Positions 11,383-19,787 of a DNA stretch of 64,000 nt are shown here, piece after piece (the first letter of the stretch is position 1; the number at the start of each line of letters is the position of its first letter). Source of the stretch: Massilia aurea (GTDB taxonomy: Bacteria; Pseudomonadota; Gammaproteobacteria; Burkholderiales; Burkholderiaceae_D); contig NZ_JANUGZ010000002.1 in assembly GCF_024753205.1 (NCBI RefSeq), positions 1,054,001-1,118,000 of the forward strand, given 5' to 3'. Both the position numbers and the translations under genes were made by a program. Below the pieces are notes generated by a model that did no database searches, was not told the DNA's origin, and was given only the letters and a program-made list of their open reading frames with translations.

Positions 11383-11490
11383 GGAATCGGCAACGAAAAA
11401 TGTGCCCGGCAAGGCGCAAACCACAGCGATACCGCGTGGTATCGCGAGGATTTGCAACGCAGCAGGGTGCATTTTTTCGTGGCCGATTCC
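11383..11490. repeat. 108-bp imperfect palindrome between lptD and surA
   Basis: The outer arms GGAATCGGCAACGAAAAATG (from 11383) and their near-perfect complement ending at 11490 flank a centre with a perfect 8-bp hairpin GCGATACC-GCGT-GGTATCGC (11426-11445). The bases between outer and inner stems also match partly. The whole could fold as one long hairpin in DNA or RNA. It has the look of a MITE or other intergenic palindromic element. No transposase is nearby. The rest of the 223-bp gap shows nothing else I can name. Confidence 0.75.
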
Positions 11491-11516
11491 GCCGTCATGA
11501 ATAGATCAGTACTTCC

Positions 11517-13793
11517 TTAAGGCCGGCCAATGCCGGCATTCAGTCGCGTATAGCCCGGGACGCTCTTGTTGAACGACTCGAGCGGATTGCCCAGGCCCAG
11601 GCGCGACAAGCCATTGAGCTCGAGCTGGAAGAAGATCGGCGTCGACGTCGTCTGGGCCGCCGTCACGAAACGCTGCGCGCCCATCCGGAACACCCAGCAA
11701 TCGGCCTGGTACTCGAGACCGATGAGACTTTCGATCAGCTTGCTGCCCGTGGACGGATTGATCGCCTGGCCCACACCATACGAACGCAGCGCGTAACTGA
11801 CCCGCCCAACGCCATACCAGCGCCGCGAGATCGGGTACTGCGCCGACAGGTCGATATTACGGAAGCTGTCACGCTGATAACGATACTCGGCATTCACGGC
11901 CTTCATCTTCCCCGGACGCCACTGCACGCTCACGTTCGAGCTGTACAGACTGCTTCCGGCCGCATCGTATTGTACGCCGCTATCGAAGCTCCAGGACTCG
12001 GAAATGGTGCCGCCGGCCGCCAGCAGCAGGTCGTACCGGCTTTGCTGGGCCGCTTCGCCCGCGATGCGCACGCGCGGCTCTTCGAAGTACAGGCGCTGGC
12101 CGATGGCCAGGCGCAATCGCTCGGCGCCGTCTTCCTGGATGAAGCGCGACACCAGCGCCGCGGTCAGCTGGTTGGCGTCGGACACGCGGTCCAGGCCCAC
12201 GTAGCGGTTCTCGGAAAACAGCTGGGCGTAATTGAAGCCCGAACGGCCCGTGTCGAACAGCGGGACATCGTCCTGGTTCTCGTACGGCGTGTACACATAG
12301 AACAGGCGCGGCTCGAGCGTCTGCGTGGTGGACTTGCCAAACAGCGACGCGTCGCGCTCGAACACCAGGCCGCTGTCGAACGACACCGTCGGAATCGAGC
12401 GCGTGAGCTTGGTCGGCTTGCCCAGACGCGTTGCGTGGTCATCGAGATCGTACTGGGCCGCGTTGTACATCAGCTTGGGCGTGACGAACCAGCCCGGGCG
12501 CACGATCGGATAACTGACCTGGCCCTGGACCACGGCGCGTGAGCCGCCCACGTCGGTGGGGTGGGCGAAGCGGGTCGCTTCGGCGTCGACCGCCCAGTCG
12601 AAGCCCGCCACGTCGTAGCGCGCCGAACGGAAGTTAATCTGTGGCAGGCGGTCGTACGGCCGCGGCACCGTCAGGCTTGGGTTGGTGGCGGCCGCCGGGT
12701 CTTGCAGCACCTGATAATTCTGGGCGCGCGCGGACAGGCTCCAGTACTTGGCGGCGTACTCGGTACGCAGTTCGCGCAGCAACTGGCGCTCGGCGCTGGC
12801 GGCGACGGTGCGCGAAAAGTCGGACGGGTATTCATCGTCCGATGCGCCATGCAGGTTCCAGCCGTACGACCAGCCCGGCCTGACCATGCCGTTGTGCAGC
12901 GAATCGGCGCGCCAGCGCGTGGTGCCGGTTTCGCGGTCGTCCGGCAACACTTCGACGTGGGTTTCGCCGTTGTACGTGCTGCCCAGGTAACGACCGGTCG
13001 CACCCAGCTGGAAACCGCGATCGAACATCATGCGCGGGTACAGCGTCAGGTCGCGGTTCGGCGCGATATTGACGTAGTACGGCACCATCACTTCGGCCTT
13101 GCCCTGCGAGCCGAAGCCGACGGTCGGCGGCAGCCAGCCCGAACGGCGCTGGCCCGACAGCGAGAACGACATCGCCGGCGTGCCGAGAATCGGCACGTCC
13201 TTGAAATAGATGACGGTCTTGCCGGCGGTGCCGACGTCGCGGCCCTTGTCCAGGCGCAGCGTGCTCGACTTGAGGTACCAGTCGGGATCCGGTCCTTCGC
13301 AGGTGCTGTAGGTACCGTCGCGCACGACGGCCTGCTGTTCACCCAGGAAGTCGATCCGGCTCGCCTGGCCCTGGGCATTGTTCGCCGCCATGAAATAGGT
13401 CGGGTTGAGCAGGTAGCCCTTGCCTGTTTCGAGGTTCAGCTGCAGCTCGTCGCCTTTGTAACGATCGCCAAAGCGCCACATGTCGACGTTGCCGGTGGCC
13501 GTGACCTGATCTTCGACGATCAGGTAGCAGGCCGTGTCGGCGGTCATGCCGGTCTGGCCGCGCGTGATCTCGACGTTACGGGCGAGGTCGAGCCGGCGGT
13601 CGGGCCGGCCGGCGATATCCTCGGCCTTGACGGTGACGGGAAGTTCGTCCTCGGCCTGGGCCGTTGGTGCAGGGGCGGTGACGTTGACGGTGGCGGGCGT
13701 CTGGGCGAACGCAGGCATTGCAGTGACCGAAGCCATTGCATACAGTGCGAGCACGTGTCGTGGTGGGAATGGTTGGGCCGAGGACCAGCTCAT
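11517..13793 (-). CDS. lptD: LPS-assembly outer-membrane protein LptD
   Basis: 758 residues. It is the beta-barrel translocon that places lipopolysaccharide in the outer leaflet. A signal peptide (MSWSS...VTAMPAFAQ) is followed by the periplasmic OstA/LptA-like jellyroll (VTVKAEDIAGRPDRRLDLAR, about residues 52-71) and then the barrel (about 200-758). Visible Cys are in TACYL, STCEGP and ADCWVF. The adjacent Cys pair of the E. coli protein is not present, so the disulfide pattern must differ. The C-terminus is NAGIGRP. It is first in the cluster with surA, pdxA and rsmA, and divergent from amgK. Confidence 0.94.
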   Translation of the reverse strand: MSWSSAQPFPPRHVLALYAMASVTAMPAFAQTPATVNVTAPAPTAQAEDELPVTVKAEDIAGRPDRRLDLARNVEITRGQTGMTADTACYLIVEDQVTATGNVDMWRFGDRYKGDELQLNLETGKGYLLNPTYFMAANNAQGQASRIDFLGEQQAVVRDGTYSTCEGPDPDWYLKSSTLRLDKGRDVGTAGKTVIYFKDVPILGTPAMSFSLSGQRRSGWLPPTVGFGSQGKAEVMVPYYVNIAPNRDLTLYPRMMFDRGFQLGATGRYLGSTYNGETHVEVLPDDRETGTTRWRADSLHNGMVRPGWSYGWNLHGASDDEYPSDFSRTVAASAERQLLRELRTEYAAKYWSLSARAQNYQVLQDPAAATNPSLTVPRPYDRLPQINFRSARYDVAGFDWAVDAEATRFAHPTDVGGSRAVVQGQVSYPIVRPGWFVTPKLMYNAAQYDLDDHATRLGKPTKLTRSIPTVSFDSGLVFERDASLFGKSTTQTLEPRLFYVYTPYENQDDVPLFDTGRSGFNYAQLFSENRYVGLDRVSDANQLTAALVSRFIQEDGAERLRLAIGQRLYFEEPRVRIAGEAAQQSRYDLLLAAGGTISESWSFDSGVQYDAAGSSLYSSNVSVQWRPGKMKAVNAEYRYQRDSFRNIDLSAQYPISRRWYGVGRVSYALRSYGVGQAINPSTGSKLIESLIGLEYQADCWVFRMGAQRFVTAAQTTSTPIFFQLELNGLSRLGLGNPLESFNKSVPGYTRLNAGIGRP

Positions 13794-13906
13794 GGAAAAT
13801 CGCAGCTCATGGAGAATCGACGTGCGCCATAAAGGGCGGTTTTTTTGGGATGAATCCCTTATTATAGGGGAATTAGTTCAACCAACCGGATTCATCAGGC
13901 CGCTTC

Positions 13907-14971
13907 ATGTCATCTTTGTCTCAAAACCTTTCCGCCTCCGCCGACGCAGTGCCAGATACCCGGCTGTCGCAACTGAACGAATGGCTGGCCACGACCGGCC
14001 TGGTCGACGTCGCGTCCGGCCGCCGCGCCTCCGTCGACGCCAGTTTCCGGCGCTACTTCCGCTACGACGTCGTGGCCGACATGCAGGCCAGGCTGGGCGC
14101 GACGCTGGTCGCGATGGATGCCCCGCCCGAGCGCGAGAACGTGCCGGCCTTCATCCACGTACAGGGCTTGCTGCTGGAAGCCGGCGTTAGTGTGCCGGCG
14201 ATCGCCGCGCGCAACGTCGAACAGGGTTTCCTGCTGTTGTCCGATCTGGGCAACACCACCTACCTGTCGCGCCTGTCCATTGACAATGCCGCGTTCATGT
14301 ATTCGGACGCCGTCGATGCGCTGCTCAAGTTCCAGATGGCCAGCCAGCCGGACGTGCTGCCCGAGTTCGACCGCGCCTTCGTCATGCGCGAACTGGGCAT
14401 CTTCCCCGAGTGGTACCTAGGCAAGCACCTGGGCGTGACGCTCGACGACAAGCAGCAGGCGCAGCTCGATGGGGTATTCGAAGCGATTGCCGCCAACGTG
14501 CTGGCGCAGCAGCAGGTGTTCATGCACCGCGATTTCCATTCGCGCAACCTGATGTTCCTCGACCAGCACAACCCGGGCGTGATTGACTTCCAGGATGCCG
14601 TGTATGGCCCGGTCACGTACGACCTGGCGTCGCTCCTGCGCGACGCCTACATCCAGTGGGACGAAGACATGGTGCTCGACTGGGTGGTGCGCTACTGGCA
14701 AAGCGCCAAAAGCGTCGGCCTGCCGGTCAATCCGGACATCGACGCGTTCTACCGCGACTTCGAATACATGGCCCTGCAGCGCCACCTGAAAATCCTCGGC
14801 ATCTTCTGTCGCCTGAACTACCGCGACAACAAGGCCCACTACATGGGCGACCTGCCGACGGTGCTCGACTACGTGCGCAAGACTGCCAACCGCTACAACG
14901 AACTCAAGCCGCTGCTGCGCCTGCTCGACGCAGTCGACGACAAGCCGCAACAGTTCGGCTACACCTTCTAA
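13907..14971 (+). CDS. amgK: N-acetylmuramate/N-acetylglucosamine kinase AmgK (aminoglycoside phosphotransferase fold)
   Basis: 354 residues. It phosphorylates the anomeric position of MurNAc or GlcNAc released during peptidoglycan turnover, bypassing MurQ. The kinase catalytic loop is HRDFHSRNLM (about residues 207-216) and the Mg2+ motif is VIDFQDAVYGP. Pairing with murU 10 bp downstream is the typical signature of the AmgK-MurU recycling route, which also gives intrinsic fosfomycin tolerance in Pseudomonas. The paralogue risk (generic choline/aminoglycoside kinase) is low given the neighbour. Confidence 0.93.
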   Translation: MSSLSQNLSASADAVPDTRLSQLNEWLATTGLVDVASGRRASVDASFRRYFRYDVVADMQARLGATLVAMDAPPERENVPAFIHVQGLLLEAGVSVPAIAARNVEQGFLLLSDLGNTTYLSRLSIDNAAFMYSDAVDALLKFQMASQPDVLPEFDRAFVMRELGIFPEWYLGKHLGVTLDDKQQAQLDGVFEAIAANVLAQQQVFMHRDFHSRNLMFLDQHNPGVIDFQDAVYGPVTYDLASLLRDAYIQWDEDMVLDWVVRYWQSAKSVGLPVNPDIDAFYRDFEYMALQRHLKILGIFCRLNYRDNKAHYMGDLPTVLDYVRKTANRYNELKPLLRLLDAVDDKPQQFGYTF

Positions 14972-14981
14972 GGCATCCATC

Positions 14982-15704
14982 ATGAAAGCGATGATTTTTG
15001 CCGCCGGCCGCGGCGAGCGCATGCGGCCACTCACCGATACCTGCCCGAAGCCCCTGCTCAAGGTGCGCGGCCGGCCCCTGATCACCTGGCACGTGCTGAA
15101 CCTGGTGCGCGCCGGGATTGTCGACATCGTCATCAACCACTCGCACCTGGGCCACATGATCGAGGCCGAGCTGGGCGACGGCAGCCGCTACGGCGCGCGC
15201 ATCGTCTACTCGCACGAACCGAGCCCGCTCGAAACGGCCGGCGGCGTGGCCAATGCGCTGCACCTGCTGGGCGACGAACCATTTTTGGCGGTATCGGGCG
15301 ACATCTATGCGCCCTACTTCGACTTCACCGAAGCGCTCGACGCGCTCAAGGACAAAGACGCGGTAGGCCAGGTCTATGCGGTCGACCAGCGCGACATCGC
15401 CTGGCTGTGGCTCACGCCAAACCCGTGGCACAACCCCGAGGGCGACTTCGCGCTCGACATGTACACGCTGCGTAACGAGGGTGACGTCAAGTTCAATTTC
15501 GCCGGCATCGGCGTCTACCGGCCCGAGATGTTCGACGGCATCCGCGCGGGCGAATTCGTCAAGTTCGGCCCCCTGATGCGGCAGTACATCGAGCAGGGTC
15601 GCATCGGTGGCGAGGTGTATCACGGCCAGTGGGTCAATGTCGGCACCGTCGGCCAGCTCGAAGAACTGAACGCGCCGCTGCGGCCGGCCAAGTCGGCGCC
15701 ATGA
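14982..15704 (+). CDS. murU: N-acetylmuramate alpha-1-phosphate uridylyltransferase MurU
   Basis: 240 residues. It converts MurNAc-1-phosphate plus UTP to UDP-MurNAc, completing cell-wall recycling after AmgK. The nucleotidyltransferase signature is at the N-terminus: FAAGRGERMRPLTDTCPKPL (about residues 5-24), followed by LKVRGRPLI. SGDIYAPYFDF contains the metal-binding Asp. Its stop overlaps the start of pepP (ATGA at 15701-15704), so the two are co-translated. Confidence 0.94.
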   Translation: MKAMIFAAGRGERMRPLTDTCPKPLLKVRGRPLITWHVLNLVRAGIVDIVINHSHLGHMIEAELGDGSRYGARIVYSHEPSPLETAGGVANALHLLGDEPFLAVSGDIYAPYFDFTEALDALKDKDAVGQVYAVDQRDIAWLWLTPNPWHNPEGDFALDMYTLRNEGDVKFNFAGIGVYRPEMFDGIRAGEFVKFGPLMRQYIEQGRIGGEVYHGQWVNVGTVGQLEELNAPLRPAKSAP

Positions 15705-17047
15705 TGCCGGCCGGCGCCGTGCATGCGGACCGGCGCGCGCGCGTGCTGGCGCAGATGCAGCCGGGCGCGGTGGCGGTGCTCGGCACGGCGCCCGAAGTGA
15801 TGCGCAATGGCGACAGCCCGTATCCGTACCGGCACGACAGCTATTTTTACTACCTGAGCGGGTTCGCCGAGCCTGACAGCGTCCTCGTGCTGGTGGCGGC
15901 GCTCGATGCGCGCCCTGCCCGCGCAATCCTGTTCTGCCGCGCGAAAGACCCCGACCATGAAATCTGGGAGGGCTTTCGCTACGGGCCCGATGCGGCGCGC
16001 ACGGCATTCGGGTTCGACGAGGCGTATCCGGTCGACGAACTCGATCACCGCATGGTGGGCATCCTGTCGAATGCACCGGCGCTGTATTACGCGCCGGGCC
16101 ACAGCGCGGCGCTCGATGCGCAGATCAACGGCTGGCTGAAAGGCGTGCGCGCACTGGGTCGAACAGGCGTGACGGCGCCGGCAACGACGCATCATCTTTT
16201 GGTGCTGCTGGACGAGATGCGGCTATTGAAGGACGCGCACGAAGTGGAGCTGATGGCGCGCGCCGGCGCCATCTCGGCTGCGGCGCATGCGCGTGCAATG
16301 CGCTCCACGCGCCCCGGCATGGTCGAATACGAGATCGAGGCCGAGCTGCTGCACGAGTTTCGCCGCAACGGCGCGCAGGCGCCAGCGTATTCGTCGATTG
16401 TCGCATCGGGCCCGAATGCCTGCGTGCTGCACTACATTTCCAACGACCGCCGCATTCTCGATGGCGAGTTGGTACTGATCGACGCCGGCTGTGAAGTCGA
16501 TGGCTACGCGGGCGACATCACGCGCACCTATCCGGCCAATGGCCGCTTCACGGCGCCACAACGCACGCTGTACGAACTGGTGCTGCGCGCCCAGGCCGCA
16601 GCGCTGGCGGCCGTCCGGCCCGGCCAGCCGTACAGCGGCATCCACGAGGCGGCGGTGCGGGCGCTGACCGAAGGGATGCTCGACCTGGGCCTGCTCGACA
16701 AACGCAAGGTCGGCTCGGTCGACGACGCAATCGACACGCGCGCGTTCGCCCAGTTCTACATGCACGGCACCGGCCACTGGCTCGGGATGGACGTGCACGA
16801 TGTGGGCGTGTACCGTAACCTGACGCTGCCCGACAAGCCATCGCGCGCGCTGCAGCCGGGCATGGCGCTGACCGTGGAGCCGGGCATCTATGTGCGGCCG
16901 GCCGACGGCGTGCCCGAAGAGTACTGGAACATCGGCATCCGGATCGAGGACGACGTCGTCGTCACCGGGACGGGCGCGCGCATCCTGACGGACGGCGTAC
17001 CGAAAGACTTGGCGGAGATTGAAGCATGGATGAAGGCAGCGCGATGA
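15701..17047 (+). CDS. pepP: Xaa-Pro aminopeptidase (M24B, PepP-type)
   Basis: 448 residues. It removes N-terminal residues preceding proline and uses two Mn2+ ions. The N-terminal AMP_N domain contains MRNGDSPYPYRHDSYFYYLS, followed by GFAEPD. The C-terminal pita-bread fold supplies the ligands: DAGCEVDGYAGDITRTYP (two Asp), HGTGHWLGMDVHD (His), EPGIYV (Glu) and IRIEDD (Glu). The start is the ATG at 15701 inside the murU stop overlap, or the next ATG at 15704. The stop overlaps the next gene by four bases. Confidence 0.94.
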   Translation: MMPAGAVHADRRARVLAQMQPGAVAVLGTAPEVMRNGDSPYPYRHDSYFYYLSGFAEPDSVLVLVAALDARPARAILFCRAKDPDHEIWEGFRYGPDAARTAFGFDEAYPVDELDHRMVGILSNAPALYYAPGHSAALDAQINGWLKGVRALGRTGVTAPATTHHLLVLLDEMRLLKDAHEVELMARAGAISAAAHARAMRSTRPGMVEYEIEAELLHEFRRNGAQAPAYSSIVASGPNACVLHYISNDRRILDGELVLIDAGCEVDGYAGDITRTYPANGRFTAPQRTLYELVLRAQAAALAAVRPGQPYSGIHEAAVRALTEGMLDLGLLDKRKVGSVDDAIDTRAFAQFYMHGTGHWLGMDVHDVGVYRNLTLPDKPSRALQPGMALTVEPGIYVRPADGVPEEYWNIGIRIEDDVVVTGTGARILTDGVPKDLAEIEAWMKAAR

Positions 17048-18192
17048 CGAACCAAACTTACGACGTCGATGTGGCGATTTGCGGTGCAGGCCCGGTGGGC
17101 CTGGCGCTGGCGGGCTTCCTGGTCCGGCGTGGCATCCCCGGGGCGCGCATCGCGCTCATCGACGGCAAGTCGCTGGGCCAGGCGATTTCGGATCCGCGCT
17201 CGATCGCGCTGTCATGGGGCAGCGCGCAACTGCTGCAAGAAGTGGGCGCATGGCCGCTGGCCGCCACGCCGATCCACGAGATCCACGTCTCGCGCCGCGG
17301 CCAGCTGGGCCGCAGCCTGATGCAGCGCGAAGACCACGACGTACCGGCGCTGGGCTACGTGACGCGCTACGGCGCCGTCGTCGATGCGCTGGCGAAGGTG
17401 GGCGAGCAGGCCGGCGTATTGATGCTGCGCCCGGCGCGCGTGACGTCGCTCGATGAACAGCCGGATGCGGCGCTGCTGCATCTGGACGATGGCAGCACGG
17501 TGCGTGCACGGGTGGCGGTGCAGGCCGAAGGCGGCCTGTTTGGCGCGCAAGACCAGCGCGCCCGCAGCCGCGACTACGAACAGAGCGCCGTCATCGCGCG
17601 CGTGACGACCGCGCTGCCGATCGCGCACCGTGCGTTCGAACGCTTCACCGACGAAGGCCCGCTGGCGCTGCTGCCCGAAGACGGCGCCGACGGCCACCAG
17701 TACGCGCTGGTCTGGTGCATGCGCCCGGACCGCGCGCAGGCGATCCTGGCGCTGGACGACACGCGGTTCCTGACGCAACTGGGCGAGGCATTCGGCGCCC
17801 GCCTGGGCGCCTTCACGAAAGTATCGCCACGCAGCGCGTTCCCGCTCGGCCTGAACGCCGAAGCACGGGCCACGGCGCGCACGGTCGCCATCGGCAATGC
17901 CGCGCAAACGCTGCACCCGGTGGCCGGCCAGGGTCTGAACCTGGGCCTGCGCGACGCCGCCGTGCTGGCGCGCCAGCTCGCGCGCGGGACGGATGCCGAA
18001 GCAATCTCCAGCTTTATGAAGGACCGCGCAGGCGACCGCCGCACAACCATCGGCCTGACCGACACGATGGCGCGTGCCTTCACGATCCCCGGCCCGCTGC
18101 AACCGCTGCTCGGCCTGGGCCTGGCGGCCCTCGACCTGACCCGCCCCGCCCGCACGCTGCTGGCCGACCTGATGATGTTCGGCCGCCGCTAA
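17044..18192 (+). CDS. UbiH/UbiF/VisC-family FAD-dependent hydroxylase
   Basis: 382 residues. It is a flavoprotein monooxygenase of the ubiquinone-ring hydroxylase family, probably membrane-associated. The FAD dinucleotide fold is AICGAGPVGLALAGFLV (about residues 11-27). DPRSIALSW is the variant of the family's DxR motif, and GNAAQTLHPVAGQGLNLGLR (followed by DA) is the second FAD motif. The start at 17044 sits in an ATGA overlap with pepP. Which ring carbon it hydroxylates (UbiH, UbiI or UbiF role) cannot be decided here. It is last in the amgK-murU-pepP operon, and a REP-like repeat arm starts 7 bp after its stop. Confidence 0.9.
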   Translation: MTNQTYDVDVAICGAGPVGLALAGFLVRRGIPGARIALIDGKSLGQAISDPRSIALSWGSAQLLQEVGAWPLAATPIHEIHVSRRGQLGRSLMQREDHDVPALGYVTRYGAVVDALAKVGEQAGVLMLRPARVTSLDEQPDAALLHLDDGSTVRARVAVQAEGGLFGAQDQRARSRDYEQSAVIARVTTALPIAHRAFERFTDEGPLALLPEDGADGHQYALVWCMRPDRAQAILALDDTRFLTQLGEAFGARLGAFTKVSPRSAFPLGLNAEARATARTVAIGNAAQTLHPVAGQGLNLGLRDAAVLARQLARGTDAEAISSFMKDRAGDRRTTIGLTDTMARAFTIPGPLQPLLGLGLAALDLTRPARTLLADLMMFGRR

Positions 18193-18198
18193 CCCGGA

Positions 18199-18232
18199 GC
18201 AATTACCCAACAATTGGGGTCAGAGTCGAATT
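18199..18232 (+). repeat. REP-like repeat arm, left end of the DJ-1/TetR cassette
   Basis: A 34-bp arm whose core is TTGGGGTCAGAGTCGAATT. It is inverted relative to the arm at 19788-19821, matching it at 31 of 34 positions. The next bases (GTTTGACAAC) also match the left inner flank of the 113-bp elements at 45748 and 45971. Confidence 0.85.
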
Positions 18233-18246
18233 GTTTGACAACGTTT

Positions 18247-18293
18247 TTTAAAATGGCCGCCAATACATTTCCAACGGCGATGTATTGGCGGCC
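18247..18293 (-). terminator. Probable terminator of the DJ-1/PfpI-family gene
   Basis: A perfect 14-bp stem (GGCCGCCAATACAT at 18255-18268, complement at 18280-18293) has an 11-base loop. On the minus strand it is followed by ATTTTAAAA, a weak T tract. It starts 12 bp beyond the DJ-1-family stop. Confidence 0.7.
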
Positions 18294-18304
18294 GCCACGC
18301 CCTG

Positions 18305-18991
18305 TCAGGCAGCGCGCGACAGCGCTTCCAGCAGCTTGGTGGCAGTCGCCGCCGACGAACCCGGATTCTGACCGGTGATCAGCAGGCCATCGGTGACCAC
18401 ATACGAACCCCAGTCATCGGTGCGCGAATAGTTGCCGCCTTTTGCCTTGAGCTCGTCTTCCACCAGGAACGGCACGATGTCCGTCAGTTCGACTGCCGCT
18501 TCTTCGGTGTTGGTGAAGCCCGTGACGCGCTTGCCCTGCACGAGTGGCGTGCCGTCGGCATTCTTCACGTGACGCAGCGCGCCCGGTGCGTGGCACACCA
18601 GCGCCACCGGCTTGTTCGCGGCGATGAACGACTCGATCAGCGCGATCGAGTTGCGGTCTTCGGCGAGGTCCCACAGCGGGCCATGGCCGCCCGGGTAGAA
18701 CACGGCATCGAAGTCACCCTGCGAGACGGTGTCGAGACGCACGGTCGCAGCCAGTTGCGCGTTTGCCGCGGCATCGGCCTTGAAGCGGCGGGTGTCATCG
18801 GTCTGGGCCGATGCATCATCACTCTTCGGGTCGAGCGGCGGCTGGCCGCCGGCAGGCGAAGCCAGCACGATGTTGGCCCCGGCTTCCTTCAGCGCGTAAT
18901 ACGGGGCGGCCAGCTCTTCGAGCCAGAAGCCGGTCTTGCGGCCGGTGTTGCCCAGGGTGTCGTGTGAGGTGAGTACGATCAGGATGTTCAT
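18305..18991 (-). CDS. DJ-1/PfpI-family (class I glutamine amidotransferase-like) protein
   Basis: 228 residues. It resembles the single-domain Hsp31/glyoxalase III-like branch of the DJ-1 superfamily, which detoxifies methylglyoxal and other electrophiles. The N-terminus is MNILIVLTSHDTLGNTGRKT. The nucleophile elbow is ALVCHAPGAL, with the reactive Cys near residue 137 followed by His. YPGGHGPLWDL and a Glu-bearing EELAAPYYAL segment complete the usual active site. It has its own promoter with a TTGACA -35 and a palindrome also found upstream of the adjacent tetR gene, which suggests NemR-type electrophile induction. It lies between inverted REP-like arms. Confidence 0.87.
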   Translation of the reverse strand: MNILIVLTSHDTLGNTGRKTGFWLEELAAPYYALKEAGANIVLASPAGGQPPLDPKSDDASAQTDDTRRFKADAAANAQLAATVRLDTVSQGDFDAVFYPGGHGPLWDLAEDRNSIALIESFIAANKPVALVCHAPGALRHVKNADGTPLVQGKRVTGFTNTEEAAVELTDIVPFLVEDELKAKGGNYSRTDDWGSYVVTDGLLITGQNPGSSAATATKLLEALSRAA

Positions 18992-19016
18992 GGTGTGGCT
19001 CCTTGTTGTTGATGTT

Positions 19017-19046
19017 AATAGACCAGTCGTCTAGATTCCGTGTCAA
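19017..19046 (-). promoter_or_regulatory. Promoter and TetR operator of the DJ-1/PfpI-family gene
   Basis: On the minus strand a perfect -35 TTGACA (19041-19046) is followed after 18 bases by TCTATT (19017-19022). The spacer contains the palindrome TAGACCAGTCGTCTA (19019-19033), a TAGAC-N5-GTCTA dyad. The same 17-base string recurs at 19711-19727 upstream of tetR. Bound repressor would cover the spacer and -10. This type of dyad is known for NemR-like TetR proteins. Confidence 0.82.
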
Positions 19047-19069
19047 AAAAACGCTTCCCGAGAAGCGTT
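19045..19069 (-). terminator. Terminator of tetR overlapping the next promoter
   Basis: The minus-strand stem AACGCTT-CTCGGG-AAGCGTT is followed by seven T. The final T residues form part of the TTGACA -35 box of the downstream promoter, so the two signals share bases. Confidence 0.8.
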
Positions 19070-19083
19070 CGTCATTGCCTTGT

Positions 19084-19689
19084 TTATCGAGGCAGTTGCA
19101 GCATATGCTGCGTGGTCGCCAGCGCAGCATCAAACGCTACTGCATCCCGCGCGATCTTGGCCATGAGGCTGGCGCCCAGCCACAGCTGGTACAGACTCTG
19201 CGCCACCTGCCCGGCCTCGCCCTCCACCTTCAGCGAACCGTCGGCGATGCCGCCTTCAATGGCCTCGGCCAGGCGGGCAACGATGCCGGCAGTACCTTGC
19301 TTGAGCGTCAGGCGCATCGGCTCGGACAGATCGACCACTTCGGCGCCCAGCTTGACAGCCAGGCACTTGCCCTGGCAATCGTCAAACGACTGGTTCGTGC
19401 GCCATTGCCCGAAGTACGTCAGCAATCTGCTGGCCATTGGTACAGCCGGATCGCGCAGTGTGACGTCCATCTCTGCCAGATACGCGTCGAAATATCTGGC
19501 CAGCAGCGCTTCGCCAAAGGCATCCTTCGAGCCGAAGTAATGGTAGAACGATCCCTTCGGCACGCCGGCCGAGACCAGGATCTCGTTCAGGCCCACCGCC
19601 GAGAACCCTTTGCCGGCCATGATGCGTTGCCCGACGTCGAGGATAGTGTCACGAACGCCGGACGATTCAGAGGTCAATGCTTTTGCCAT
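19084..19689 (-). CDS. TetR/AcrR-family transcriptional repressor (NemR-like)
   Basis: 201 residues from the ATG at 19689 (MAKALTSESSGVRDTILDVG). The TetR helix-turn-helix is GFSAVGLNEILVSAGVPKGS, then FYHYFGSKDAFGEALL (about residues 28-62). The ligand and dimer domain follows and contains a Cys (DDCQGKCLAVKLG, about residue 105), where NemR-type regulators carry a redox- or electrophile-sensing Cys. It is autoregulated on sequence grounds: a dyad identical to that of the DJ-1 gene lies 22 bp upstream, covering its -35. Its own rho-independent terminator separates it from the DJ-1 gene. Confidence 0.9.
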   Translation of the reverse strand: MAKALTSESSGVRDTILDVGQRIMAGKGFSAVGLNEILVSAGVPKGSFYHYFGSKDAFGEALLARYFDAYLAEMDVTLRDPAVPMASRLLTYFGQWRTNQSFDDCQGKCLAVKLGAEVVDLSEPMRLTLKQGTAGIVARLAEAIEGGIADGSLKVEGEAGQVAQSLYQLWLGASLMAKIARDAVAFDAALATTQHMLQLPR

Positions 19690-19695
19690 GGACCT

Positions 19696-19727
19696 ACTAT
19701 ACAGCAAAATTAGACCAGTCGTCTAGA
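19696..19727 (-). promoter_or_regulatory. Promoter and operator of tetR
   Basis: The -10 TATAGT is at 19696-19701 on the minus strand. The operator TAGACCAGTCGTCTAGA (19711-19727) covers the -35 region and is identical over 17 bases to the operator in front of the DJ-1-family gene. Confidence 0.8.
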
Positions 19728-19787
19728 GCCAGATTCAAGCGAGTCGCCAGGCTGAATGGCCAGCATTCCTGAAGGCTATTAGCCAAT

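Noticed and set aside
11310..11498. Possible 62-residue peptide gene between lptD and surA
   Set aside because: It lies almost entirely inside the 108-bp palindrome, has no ribosome site, and the translation has no recognisable signal or fold.
8807..11500. Open frame of about 900 codons on the plus strand opposite pdxA and surA
   Set aside because: Its composition is typical of antisense reading of GC-rich genes, it spans two clear genes and an intergenic palindrome, and shows no domain.
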